30,154 bases of DNA from JBHAEP01 sp041855665 (GTDB taxonomy: Bacteria; Patescibacteriota; Saccharimonadia; Saccharimonadales; Saccharimonadaceae), in NCBI GenBank assembly GCA_041855665.1, contig JBHAEP010000015.1:1-30154 (forward strand). Direction: 5' to 3'. Below are positions 1-6,418 of the stretch, one piece after another (position 1 is the stretch's first letter; the number at the start of each line of letters is the position of its first letter). Below the pieces are notes generated by a model. That model was not told the DNA's origin. It saw only the letters and a program-made list of their open reading frames with translations, and did no database searches. The translations under genes were made by a program, and so were the position numbers.

Positions 1-1
1 C

Positions 2-1300
2 GAACGTGAACGCCACCAGTACGTCATTGGTGGTACAGGTAGTGGCAAAACAACCATGTTGCAATACGAGATTGTACAAGATATGAAAAACGGCAAAGGC
101 GTGGCCATTATCGACCCTCACGGTGATATGGCCGAAACGCTTTTGCGTCATGTGCCGCCAGAGCGCGTCAAAGATGTTGTCTACTTCAATCCCGACGACT
201 TAGAGTACCCGATAGGGTTAAACTTGCTTGAACTTACACCAGACCTCAAAGGCAACGAGCTGCTACGCGAAAAAGACATCATCACAGAGAGCGTTGTATC
301 GGTATTTCGCAAGCTATTTTCAGAGGACGATAGCGGCGGCCACCGTATCGAATACGTGCTACGTAACGCTATACATACCGCGCTTACCGTCGAGGGTGCA
401 ACCTTGTTTACTATTCTCAAGCTGCTACAAAATGACAAGTTCCGCAAAGAAGTTATCAAAAAACTCGAAGATGAAGACTTGATAGACTTTTGGAAAAACG
501 AACTCGGTAAAGCTGGCGACATGCAGAAAGTCAAAATGGCGGCTGGTATTACCGCCAAGATTGGCCGCTTTAACGCTAACGCCTCGGCACGCCTGATTTT
601 AAGCCAGAAGAAGTCCACGATAGATTTTGAAGACATTATGAACAGTGGCAAGATACTGATTTGTAACTTCTCAAAAGGACTGCTCGGCGAAGACGTATCA
701 GAGCTGTTTGGTATAGCCGTACTTGCCAAGTTACAACTGGCAAGTCTGCGACGCGCCCGACTGAACCAGTCGGAGCGTCGCCCTTTCTACCTCTACGTCG
801 ATGAGTTCCAAAACTTTGCTACACCGTCGTTTGTGCAGCTACTTAGCGAGGCACGAAAATACCGCTTGTTCCTCACGATTGCCGAACAATCGACCTCACA
901 GCAGGACGATCAACAAATGGTCAATGTGATTTTAGCTAACGTCGGTACGGTGGTTTGCTTTAGAACTGGCAACCCACAAGACGAACGTATGCTATTACCG
1001 CTGTTTAGCCCATTTATCGAACAGGGCGAGATAAGCAACTTGCCAGCCTTTAACTTTTACGCCAAGCTATCGGCTGTCCATGCTCAAGAGCCGCTATCAG
1101 GCCAAACACTCCTGCTTGATAGTGCTGGTAGTGATGAGGTAGTAATAGCAGTCATAGAACACTCACGCGCCGTATTTGCCACAAAGCATGTCGAGCCAGA
1201 AGAAAAGCCAGCCGAAAAGAAACCAGAGCCAAAACCTACGAAAACAAAGCCAAAGCGACAAGCTAGAAAACGAAAGGCAACAAAAGTTCTAGGCGACTAA
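2..1300 (+). CDS. Type IV secretion/conjugation coupling ATPase, VirD4/TraD-like, 5'-truncated by window edge
   Basis: The frame is open from base 2, so the gene begins upstream; the first internal ATG (56) is not the start because the Walker A loop GGTGSGKTT (bases 29-55) precedes it. The 432 visible residues form a P-loop ATPase. The Walker B segment FYLYVDEFQNF lies near bases 785-817, followed by a TIAEQSTSQQ sensor-like stretch and an arginine segment FRTGNPQDER. This order matches coupling ATPases of the VirD4/TraD/TraG type (TraM-recognition-like C-terminal half), which sit at the inner membrane and feed DNA or protein substrates into a type IV channel. The last 40 residues are Lys/Pro/Glu-rich and probably disordered. 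No membrane helices are visible, but they would lie in the missing N-terminus. A DUF87/HerA-like ATPase is the main alternative. A polyvalent protein gene downstream supports a transfer context. Confidence 0.8.
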   Translation, partial: ERERHQYVIGGTGSGKTTMLQYEIVQDMKNGKGVAIIDPHGDMAETLLRHVPPERVKDVVYFNPDDLEYPIGLNLLELTPDLKGNELLREKDIITESVVSVFRKLFSEDDSGGHRIEYVLRNAIHTALTVEGATLFTILKLLQNDKFRKEVIKKLEDEDLIDFWKNELGKAGDMQKVKMAAGITAKIGRFNANASARLILSQKKSTIDFEDIMNSGKILICNFSKGLLGEDVSELFGIAVLAKLQLASLRRARLNQSERRPFYLYVDEFQNFATPSFVQLLSEARKYRLFLTIAEQSTSQQDDQQMVNVILANVGTVVCFRTGNPQDERMLLPLFSPFIEQGEISNLPAFNFYAKLSAVHAQEPLSGQTLLLDSAGSDEVVIAVIEHSRAVFATKHVEPEEKPAEKKPEPKPTKTKPKRQARKRKATKVLGD

Positions 1301-1320
1301 AACTAACTAGACAACTTTTT

Positions 1321-1329
1321 TGATATAAT
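1321..1329 (+). promoter_or_regulatory. Extended -10 promoter, leaderless start of the 59-aa gene
   Basis: TGATATAAT has the TG at 1321-1322 and the -10 hexamer at 1324-1329. The ATG at 1336 begins six bases after the hexamer, so transcription should start at or next to the start codon. No convincing -35 box is visible. Confidence 0.6.
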
Positions 1330-1335
1330 CAAGAT

Positions 1336-1515
1336 ATGGCGAAGACTAAGACAACGAAAAAAGAGGCCGAGGAATTGCAAAAGCAAATCGACGAGTACGA
1401 GGCAAAGCCAGTTCGCACAAACGAACAACCGCTCAAGCTCAACACTACGTTTGATAAAGCAGTAGACAAGCTCCTCAAAGCGACAAAGCCACCCAAAAAG
1501 CCCAAGAATAAATAG
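1336..1515 (+). CDS. Small Lys/Glu-rich protein, 59 aa, unknown function
   Basis: The short frame begins MAKTKTTKKEAEELQKQIDE and ends in a basic KPPKKPKNK tail before TAG. The first 24 residues are strongly charged and helical in character, with heptad-like Leu/Ile spacing, so a short coiled coil is plausible. It has no Shine-Dalgarno; the promoter hexamer lies six bases upstream, matching the leaderless design of other genes here. It sits 35 bases after the coupling ATPase gene, whose product has a similar Lys-rich tail, so it may belong to the same transfer module. I do not recognise a family. The start is supported only by the promoter spacing. Confidence 0.6.
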   Translation: MAKTKTTKKEAEELQKQIDEYEAKPVRTNEQPLKLNTTFDKAVDKLLKATKPPKKPKNK

Positions 1516-1572
1516 GGCTAAAGCATGGCATTGTTAGCTATCTCTATAAAGTTGGGTGTGTTAAGCGTATAA

Positions 1573-3210
1573 TTGCCTAATGAAATGGGGTCTAATGAAG
1601 ACGTTAAGTATAAGCTAGCATCTGCTTCTAGTCTCACTGAAGCATACGCAGACTATCTAGATCTACCAGCAGGTGGTGGTAAAACCCTCGGTGAATCTAT
1701 CTCAAACCTAGAAGGATATGGCTGGAGCGAAAAAGATATTCGTAAATTTGCGGATTCTATTTTGGAGATGAATGGAGTGGCTAGCGGGGCTGACCTGCGT
1801 GCACCTGATGAAAGCATCCAAGACAACCTAAGCCACAAGAATGCTCAACTGGATATCATCAACCAAACCAACCCTATGCTAGATGACTATCACGTGGGCA
1901 TTAGGAGCGTGGAAGATATCAAGACATGGGAAGAGGCTATGCAAGACGATGAAAGCTTTGTCTGGGGTGATTTCTCTCTAGAAGACGCTCAAAAGGCATT
2001 AGAATCTGGAAAAATCACGGTATATAGCTCGTATCCAATCCAAAATGGTGGATTTGTCAGTACTTCTTTAAACCAAGCTAAAGACTACGCTGGCGGTGGT
2101 AAAGTTTACTCTAAAGAAGTGGATTTGGACGCAGTGGCATGGATAAATGGCAACGAGGGGCAATTTGCAGATGTAAATAGCCAAGGTGTGAAATTCCAAC
2201 TCCAAGATCGCCTAAACCAAGAAGTAGACGCTCAAAGTAAACTTCTAGCTCGCCATATGCAACTCACCGGCGACGAAAACCTAGTCTTCCAGCAGTACAC
2301 CACAGAAATGCAACGCCAAGCCCTAGGTTTTTACAACCCTAAAACCGACACGATAAACCTCAACCGCTTGAGTGAATCTGTCTTAAACCACGAGATTGGC
2401 CACAAGATGCTAAAACGTATCGCTGAAGCTAACAACGCTCACTCTGAAGCGATTTTAGACGCTGTCATTGATAGGTACGGGGTGGATAACCTAATCGGAG
2501 AATACGGTAAAAACTACGGTACAGACAATATCCGCCTCCTTGCCGAAGAAAAGCTAGCAGATGGCTATGCAGACTATGCTAAAGCCCGCCAAGAAGGTGT
2601 GAGAGTAGAAGTATTTGGCCGAGAGTTCCAGATTCCAGATGTAATCCTAAACGCCTACGAACGAGTCTACCAAGCAGTCCAGAGTCTGATTGGCAAGAAA
2701 GACTTAATAGCTGAATTTTACAGTGATATTGAGGGCGGAAGGCTGGCTAAACGAGCTCCAGAAGGTCAGTTGGAGGGGGCTGTGGCTTATAAGATTGAGA
2801 AAGCAGCAGATGGTAGCGAATACGTAGAAGTGGATAAGAGTATTTTGGATGGGGTGGCTAAAAAAGACCACCTGAAAACCATAAAAAACTACCTACAGAA
2901 ACAACTTCAAGGCAGGGAATACGATTTAGACTATGGTAAAGACGGAGCTGCCAAGATTAATGCTAAAAGTACTAAAAAATTGACACAAGGAGATGAGAAT
3001 CTCTCAATGAGGGGCCATTTAGTTAGCGAGCTTCCAGATATTTTGCTAATTTCAAAGAAGATCGGAGAGGCTAGCGACACTAAAAACCATAGCTTTGCTA
3101 AAGACGGTTTTGAATACAGGTCAACTACTGTGAAGGTTGGAGATAAATTCTATGATATTAGACTAAATATAGGCGTAACTGGAGACAATAAGATTCTTTT
3201 ATACCATTAA
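1573..3210 (+). CDS. Polyvalent/polymorphic toxin-like protein: ART-like, HEIGH zincin-like and BECR-nuclease-like regions; frameshifted near its 3' end
   Basis: The frame runs from TTG 1573; ATG 1585 (MGSNEDVKYK) is the likelier start. Residues about 100-205 resemble an ADP-ribosyltransferase fold: YHVGIRS, then FVSTS (161-165), then NEGQF (194-198), fitting the usual R/H, STS and E elements. Residues 273-277 are HEIGH, a zincin HExxH motif, with a following AEEKLADGYADY segment (324-335) that could give the third ligand. From about residue 400 the sequence resembles the Barnase-EndoU-ColicinE5/D-RelE nuclease domain of polyvalent proteins (MRGHLVSELPDIL, then KFYDIRLNIGV). Such proteins are known from conjugative elements and phages, where they are thought to enter the recipient with DNA. 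The frame stops within the expected end of the nuclease domain, and the +1 frame carries a fitting continuation. Domain calls are from motif memory, not a search. Confidence 0.7.
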   Translation: MPNEMGSNEDVKYKLASASSLTEAYADYLDLPAGGGKTLGESISNLEGYGWSEKDIRKFADSILEMNGVASGADLRAPDESIQDNLSHKNAQLDIINQTNPMLDDYHVGIRSVEDIKTWEEAMQDDESFVWGDFSLEDAQKALESGKITVYSSYPIQNGGFVSTSLNQAKDYAGGGKVYSKEVDLDAVAWINGNEGQFADVNSQGVKFQLQDRLNQEVDAQSKLLARHMQLTGDENLVFQQYTTEMQRQALGFYNPKTDTINLNRLSESVLNHEIGHKMLKRIAEANNAHSEAILDAVIDRYGVDNLIGEYGKNYGTDNIRLLAEEKLADGYADYAKARQEGVRVEVFGREFQIPDVILNAYERVYQAVQSLIGKKDLIAEFYSDIEGGRLAKRAPEGQLEGAVAYKIEKAADGSEYVEVDKSILDGVAKKDHLKTIKNYLQKQLQGREYDLDYGKDGAAKINAKSTKKLTQGDENLSMRGHLVSELPDILLISKKIGEASDTKNHSFAKDGFEYRSTTVKVGDKFYDIRLNIGVTGDNKILLYH

Positions 3211-3223
3211 TGGTATAAAAGAA
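3194..3223. repeat. Perfect 30-bp palindrome across a frameshift and stop codon
   Basis: The sequence reads identically on both strands for 30 bases, centred between 3208 and 3209 (core CCATTAATGG, flanked by TTTTAT and ATAAAA). It contains the TAA stop of the upstream frame and the T-run where the frame breaks. Confidence 0.95.
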
Positions 3224-3691
3224 AGCTCCCAGCACAAGTCTTTCGACCCGCGTCGTCGGGAGCTATCTGATCCCAATATACCAGACTCCAACCAAAATGT
3301 CAAATACAAAAAACAATCCCAATCCATAATCTACAGCGAAAATGACCAATACTCACCGGAAGCTAACACTCAAATAGAAAAACTCAGTCGTGAATATGAC
3401 CCAATAATCAACGAGGAATTAGAGTCTAATGCAGAAAAACGCATTGCAGAGCTTGGACTAGCGGACGCTCACCGAGAAGCTATGCAAGCACTGGGTAAGA
3501 AAAACATCACTCCACAAGAAAAAGCTAACGCCCTAAAGACCTTGCAGACTCTAGGAGAACAAAGCGACACCACATCCCTAGACAGGTTTGCTGAACTATC
3601 CACAAAGCTAGCCGAAACTAGCCGCAACCAAGCACAGCTGCTACAGCTCAACCGCATCCTGCAGAAGCAAAGCCCAACAGGAATGGATTAA
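3197..3691 (+). pseudogene. Out-of-frame C-terminal continuation of the polyvalent protein gene
   Basis: From 3197 the +1 frame is open for 164 codons to TAA. It begins FYTINGIKESS, which is how I would expect the Barnase/RelE-like nuclease domain to finish after DNKIL. An insertion of one T in the run at 3197-3200 would explain the break: K-I-L followed directly by Y-T-I-N-G-I-K restores one protein of about 708 residues. The tail is hydrophilic and helical, rich in Gln/Glu/Lys/Leu (NAEKRIAELGLADAHREAMQ and KLAETSRNQAQLLQLNRIL). An internal ATG at 3482 could start a 69-residue product, but I see no ribosome-binding site for it. Either the gene is inactivated, the frame varies in the population, or the assembly has a one-base error. 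Confidence 0.65.
3224..3264. repeat. Inverted repeat AGCTCCC...GGGAGCT with an inner CGAC/GTCG stem
   Basis: AGCTCCC (3224-3230) pairs with GGGAGCT (3258-3264), and inside it CGAC (3244-3247) pairs with GTCG (3252-3255). It directly abuts the 30-bp palindrome. It has no T-run, so it is not a normal terminator, and it lies within the out-of-frame coding continuation. Confidence 0.7.
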
Positions 3692-3753
3692 GTGGGCTAG
3701 TCCAAGGTTTCAGGAGTATATTTTTGAATTTTCAGCAAAAAATCAGCTGCACC

Positions 3754-3762
3754 TGCTAAACT
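3754..3762 (+). promoter_or_regulatory. Extended -10 element upstream of the beta-helix gene
   Basis: TGCTAAACT is the same sequence found at the rpsL promoter. It lies 19 bases before ATG 3782. A -35 box at normal spacing is not clear. Confidence 0.45.
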
Positions 3763-3781
3763 AAAAACAGTTAAAATTAAA

Positions 3782-5020
3782 ATGAAAAGAGTTGTTATGA
3801 ATGTCAAGAATTTTCAAGATTTACAAAAAGCTTTGAGTGAGGGCGAACGTGAAATCGTTCTGGAAAATGCGATTGCTGCCAATTCGTCGATTCGGCTGGC
3901 AAAAGGTCAGTCGATTCGCGGTGCGGGCGAAAACACGTTTTTGAGTTTTATCAACGGCGATGGACTGGCACTTGCTGGTGAAAATTCGGTGAAAAATCTG
4001 ACGATTCAAACTTCGACTGATTCGCAGGCGATTTTTCTAGATGCTAGCGACGACGATTTGGGTGAAATTTCGCTGGAAAATCTGACTATAACCGGAAACG
4101 CGCAATTTTTGATGCGAGCGGGCAGTGAAAATCTAAAAATTTCTGCCAAAAACATTGACATTGTGGCGGCTGACGCCCGAAAATTTCCCGAACGCCCGAT
4201 GAAATACGGCGTCAACGTTTACCAAGGCGCGTTCACGATTTACAATTTCAACCCGAGCGAATCGAGTTTGATTGAGGCGAATTTGGAAAATATTTCGGTT
4301 GGCCGCGAAAATTCGCCAGTGATCGGTTCGGGAATTTTTATTTCAGGATTTGGCGACGAAGGCGGGAAAGTCGAAATTGAGAGCTTGATAACTGGCGAAG
4401 TTTATTCTAATGGCATGATTCCGTTTGGTCAGCCGAATTTGATCACCGGTGGAATTTTCATCGTTTACGGCGCAAATGTTCGCGAGCTAAAATCGCGCGG
4501 CGTGGTGAAAACTTATGGCGTTAACGATATGGTTTTGGATGTTTGGGGTTCAGTCGAGTCGTGGATTTTGGACGAAAAAGTCGAAAGTTTTGGTCCGAGC
4601 GGAATCGGTTTTGTGAATTTTGGCGAAGTTGGATATTTTGAAGCCAAAAAGCCAATCATCACTCGCGGGCTCGGTGCGCGGGGGTTTAATCAGTACGACG
4701 GCACGATTTCAGAGGCAATTTTCGACTCGATCGAGACTTTTGGCGACGGCGCGATCGGCATGCAATTTTCAAAACCAGTCGGCAGGATTATCGTCCGTAG
4801 AAGTGTCAAAACTCACGGCGAAACTGGCGAAACGCTAGTCAAGGGCGTGATTAAAACGCTAAAAGCCGAGGCGATTAGCGTGCTAGAGGGCGGAAAAATC
4901 GATGTTTTGGAAATTGGCGAAAATATCGAAACTGGCGGTGAAAACTTGCTCGGCTACAATATTGACGGCGGTGAAGTTGGCGAATTTAAACTTGGCGGCG
5001 AAATTATCAATCGCGGCTAA
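3782..5020 (+). CDS. Right-handed parallel beta-helix repeat protein, 412 aa, cytoplasmic
   Basis: The protein is built from short, irregular repeats with a periodic pattern of Ile/Leu/Val, Asn/Asp and Gly (SVKNLTIQT, EISLENLTITG, IDVLEIGENIETGGENL), typical of the pectin-lyase-like beta-helix fold. The repeats start around residue 35 and run to the C-terminus. No signal peptide or membrane helix is visible, so an internal location is likely, which is unusual for this fold. No lyase or hydrolase active site stands out. A second ATG at 3797 (MNVKNFQDLQ) could be the start. Codon use differs from the housekeeping genes: TCG, GGC and GCG are common, and GAAAATTT-type runs recur, suggesting foreign or fast-evolving DNA. 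It is followed by a strong terminator. The biochemical role is unknown. Confidence 0.7.
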   Translation: MKRVVMNVKNFQDLQKALSEGEREIVLENAIAANSSIRLAKGQSIRGAGENTFLSFINGDGLALAGENSVKNLTIQTSTDSQAIFLDASDDDLGEISLENLTITGNAQFLMRAGSENLKISAKNIDIVAADARKFPERPMKYGVNVYQGAFTIYNFNPSESSLIEANLENISVGRENSPVIGSGIFISGFGDEGGKVEIESLITGEVYSNGMIPFGQPNLITGGIFIVYGANVRELKSRGVVKTYGVNDMVLDVWGSVESWILDEKVESFGPSGIGFVNFGEVGYFEAKKPIITRGLGARGFNQYDGTISEAIFDSIETFGDGAIGMQFSKPVGRIIVRRSVKTHGETGETLVKGVIKTLKAEAISVLEGGKIDVLEIGENIETGGENLLGYNIDGGEVGEFKLGGEIINRG

Positions 5021-5045
5021 AATCGTTAAAACCACACCAAAATCA

Positions 5046-5074
5046 AAAACAACCTCAAATCGCGAGGTTGTTTT
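5046..5074. terminator. Bidirectional intrinsic terminator between convergent genes
   Basis: AAAACAACCTC (5046-5056) and GAGGTTGTTTT (5064-5074) form a perfect 11-bp stem with a 7-base loop. A T-run follows on the plus strand and an A-run precedes it, so it can serve both the beta-helix gene and tyrS, which ends at 5089 on the minus strand. Confidence 0.9.
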
Positions 5075-5088
5075 ATTTTGGCTGAATT

Positions 5089-6294
5089 TTACCAAATCAG
5101 TACAAATGAATTTTTGCCTTTTTTGAGAAGTCCTTTTTCAAGCGGGCGATCTTCGGTGATTTTTTCGCCATTTAGACTGATTGCGTTATTTTTGATTAGT
5201 CGCTTTGCTTCGCCGTTGCCATTTACTATGCCAGAACCAACCAGTGCTTCGACTACTGTGTTTCCAACGCTGGCTGTAGGGATTTCTGCGGCAAGTGTTT
5301 TCAGATCTTCGCCTGAGAGGTTGTCGATATCTACTTCACCAAACAACACCCCGGTTACTCGTTGTACTGATTCTCGTCGCTCTCGTCCATGAATCATTTC
5401 GGTCACTTCATGAGCTAGGGTTTTTTGCAGTGCGCGAGCTCCAGGGTTTTGGAGGTGATTTTCTATTAGAGCATTAATCTTCTCCTTATCAAGCATGGTG
5501 TAGATTTTTATCATTTCTATTGCCATTTCGTCGTCGATATTTAGCCAGAATTGGTAAAATTTGTACGGCGAAGTTTTAGCTGGATCTAGCCAAACTGCAC
5601 CACCTTCGCTTTTACCAAATTTTCGACCAGTTGATTTATTGATCATTAAAGGAGCTGTCATAGCGTGAACTTCTGCGCCTTCTTTTTTGCGAATAAGTTC
5701 TACTCCAGAAAGTAGATTTCCCCACTGGTCGCTGCCGCCAATCTGCATGTTGACGCCGTGATTTTTGAAAAGATGCCAAAAATCGTACCCCTGTAAAAGT
5801 GTATAGGTGAATTCTGCAAAACTAAGCCCGCCGCCAGCTTTTATGCGAGCTTTAAAAAACTCACGACTGGTTAATTCTGCCATGTTGAAATTCTTGCCTA
5901 TATCGCGAAGAAAAGGAATTAATTCTAGTTCTGACAGCCAATCGGCATTATCAACAAGTTCAAAGTCTTGACCGTTAAATATCTTAGTAACCTGGTTCTT
6001 TAGGGCATTTTTATTGTGTTCAATGACTTCTGTCGCTAGGAGTGATCGCTCCTCGGTGTCGCGCATATCGCCAATCATTCCGGTTCCGCCACCAACCAAA
6101 AGAACAACCTTGTGGCCATGTTCTAGGAAATGCCGAACCATCATATAAACAACTAAATGTCCAACATGTAAACTATCTGCGGATGGATCGGTGCCTAGAT
6201 AGACTGTGAATTTTTCTGAATCTAAGGTTTTTTCATCGGTGAAGGTTGTCTGATTCCAGAAACCGCGCCATTTTAGTTCATCGGACAAAGTCAT
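5089..6294 (-). CDS. tyrS: Tyrosyl-tRNA synthetase
   Basis: This is the class I aminoacyl-tRNA synthetase that charges tRNA-Tyr with tyrosine. The 401 residues match the bacterial length. HVGH at 43-46 is the HIGH motif, GGSDQWGN at 186-193 is the tyrosine-binding signature of TyrRS, and KFGKS at 225-229 is the KMSKS loop. An S4-type RNA-binding domain occupies about residues 340-401 (EALVGSGIVNGNGEAKRLIK). The ATG at 6292-6294 is preceded by AGGAG at normal spacing, so this start is firm. It is transcribed alone, divergently from the penicillin-binding protein gene, and ends at a shared bidirectional terminator. The GGAACCGG-side loop LLVGGGTGMIGD fits the TyrS (long) subfamily. Confidence 0.96.
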   Translation of the reverse strand: MTLSDELKWRGFWNQTTFTDEKTLDSEKFTVYLGTDPSADSLHVGHLVVYMMVRHFLEHGHKVVLLVGGGTGMIGDMRDTEERSLLATEVIEHNKNALKNQVTKIFNGQDFELVDNADWLSELELIPFLRDIGKNFNMAELTSREFFKARIKAGGGLSFAEFTYTLLQGYDFWHLFKNHGVNMQIGGSDQWGNLLSGVELIRKKEGAEVHAMTAPLMINKSTGRKFGKSEGGAVWLDPAKTSPYKFYQFWLNIDDEMAIEMIKIYTMLDKEKINALIENHLQNPGARALQKTLAHEVTEMIHGRERRESVQRVTGVLFGEVDIDNLSGEDLKTLAAEIPTASVGNTVVEALVGSGIVNGNGEAKRLIKNNAISLNGEKITEDRPLEKGLLKKGKNSFVLIW

Positions 6295-6329
6295 TTTTAT
6301 CTCCTAAAGAATTTTATTTTACAGATTAA

Positions 6330-6335
6330 ATTATA
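6330..6335 (-). promoter_or_regulatory. tyrS -10 box (extended)
   Basis: Read on the minus strand the sequence is TGTTATAAT, a TGnTATAAT extended -10. The leader is about 30 bases and carries the AGGAG ribosome-binding site. No good -35 is visible. Confidence 0.65.
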
Positions 6336-6374
6336 ACATAATGCCAAAATATTTACTTGCATAAGCGGAAAAAA

Positions 6375-6383
6375 TGGTATAAT
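6375..6383 (+). promoter_or_regulatory. Extended -10 promoter of the penicillin-binding protein gene
   Basis: TGGTATAAT lies 36 bases before the GTG start. AGAGGG (about 6406-6411) is the ribosome-binding site. The promoter is divergent from tyrS within a 124-base gap. Confidence 0.65.
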
Positions 6384-6418
6384 GAAAAATAGATAATTTA
6401 TTATAAGAGGGAAATAAG

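Noticed and set aside
3194..3205. Programmed +1 frameshift rather than mutation
   Set aside because: The CTT-TTA-TAC context lacks a known +1 slippery stop (such as a UGA or rare codon), so a mutation or error is simpler; kept open in findings.
3482..3691. Independent small gene from ATG 3482
   Set aside because: No ribosome-binding site, and the same frame is open back to 3194 as an apparent continuation of the polyvalent protein.
5078..5477. Plus-strand open frames opposite tyrS
   Set aside because: Shadows of tyrS; no promoter or ribosome-binding site and compositionally antisense.
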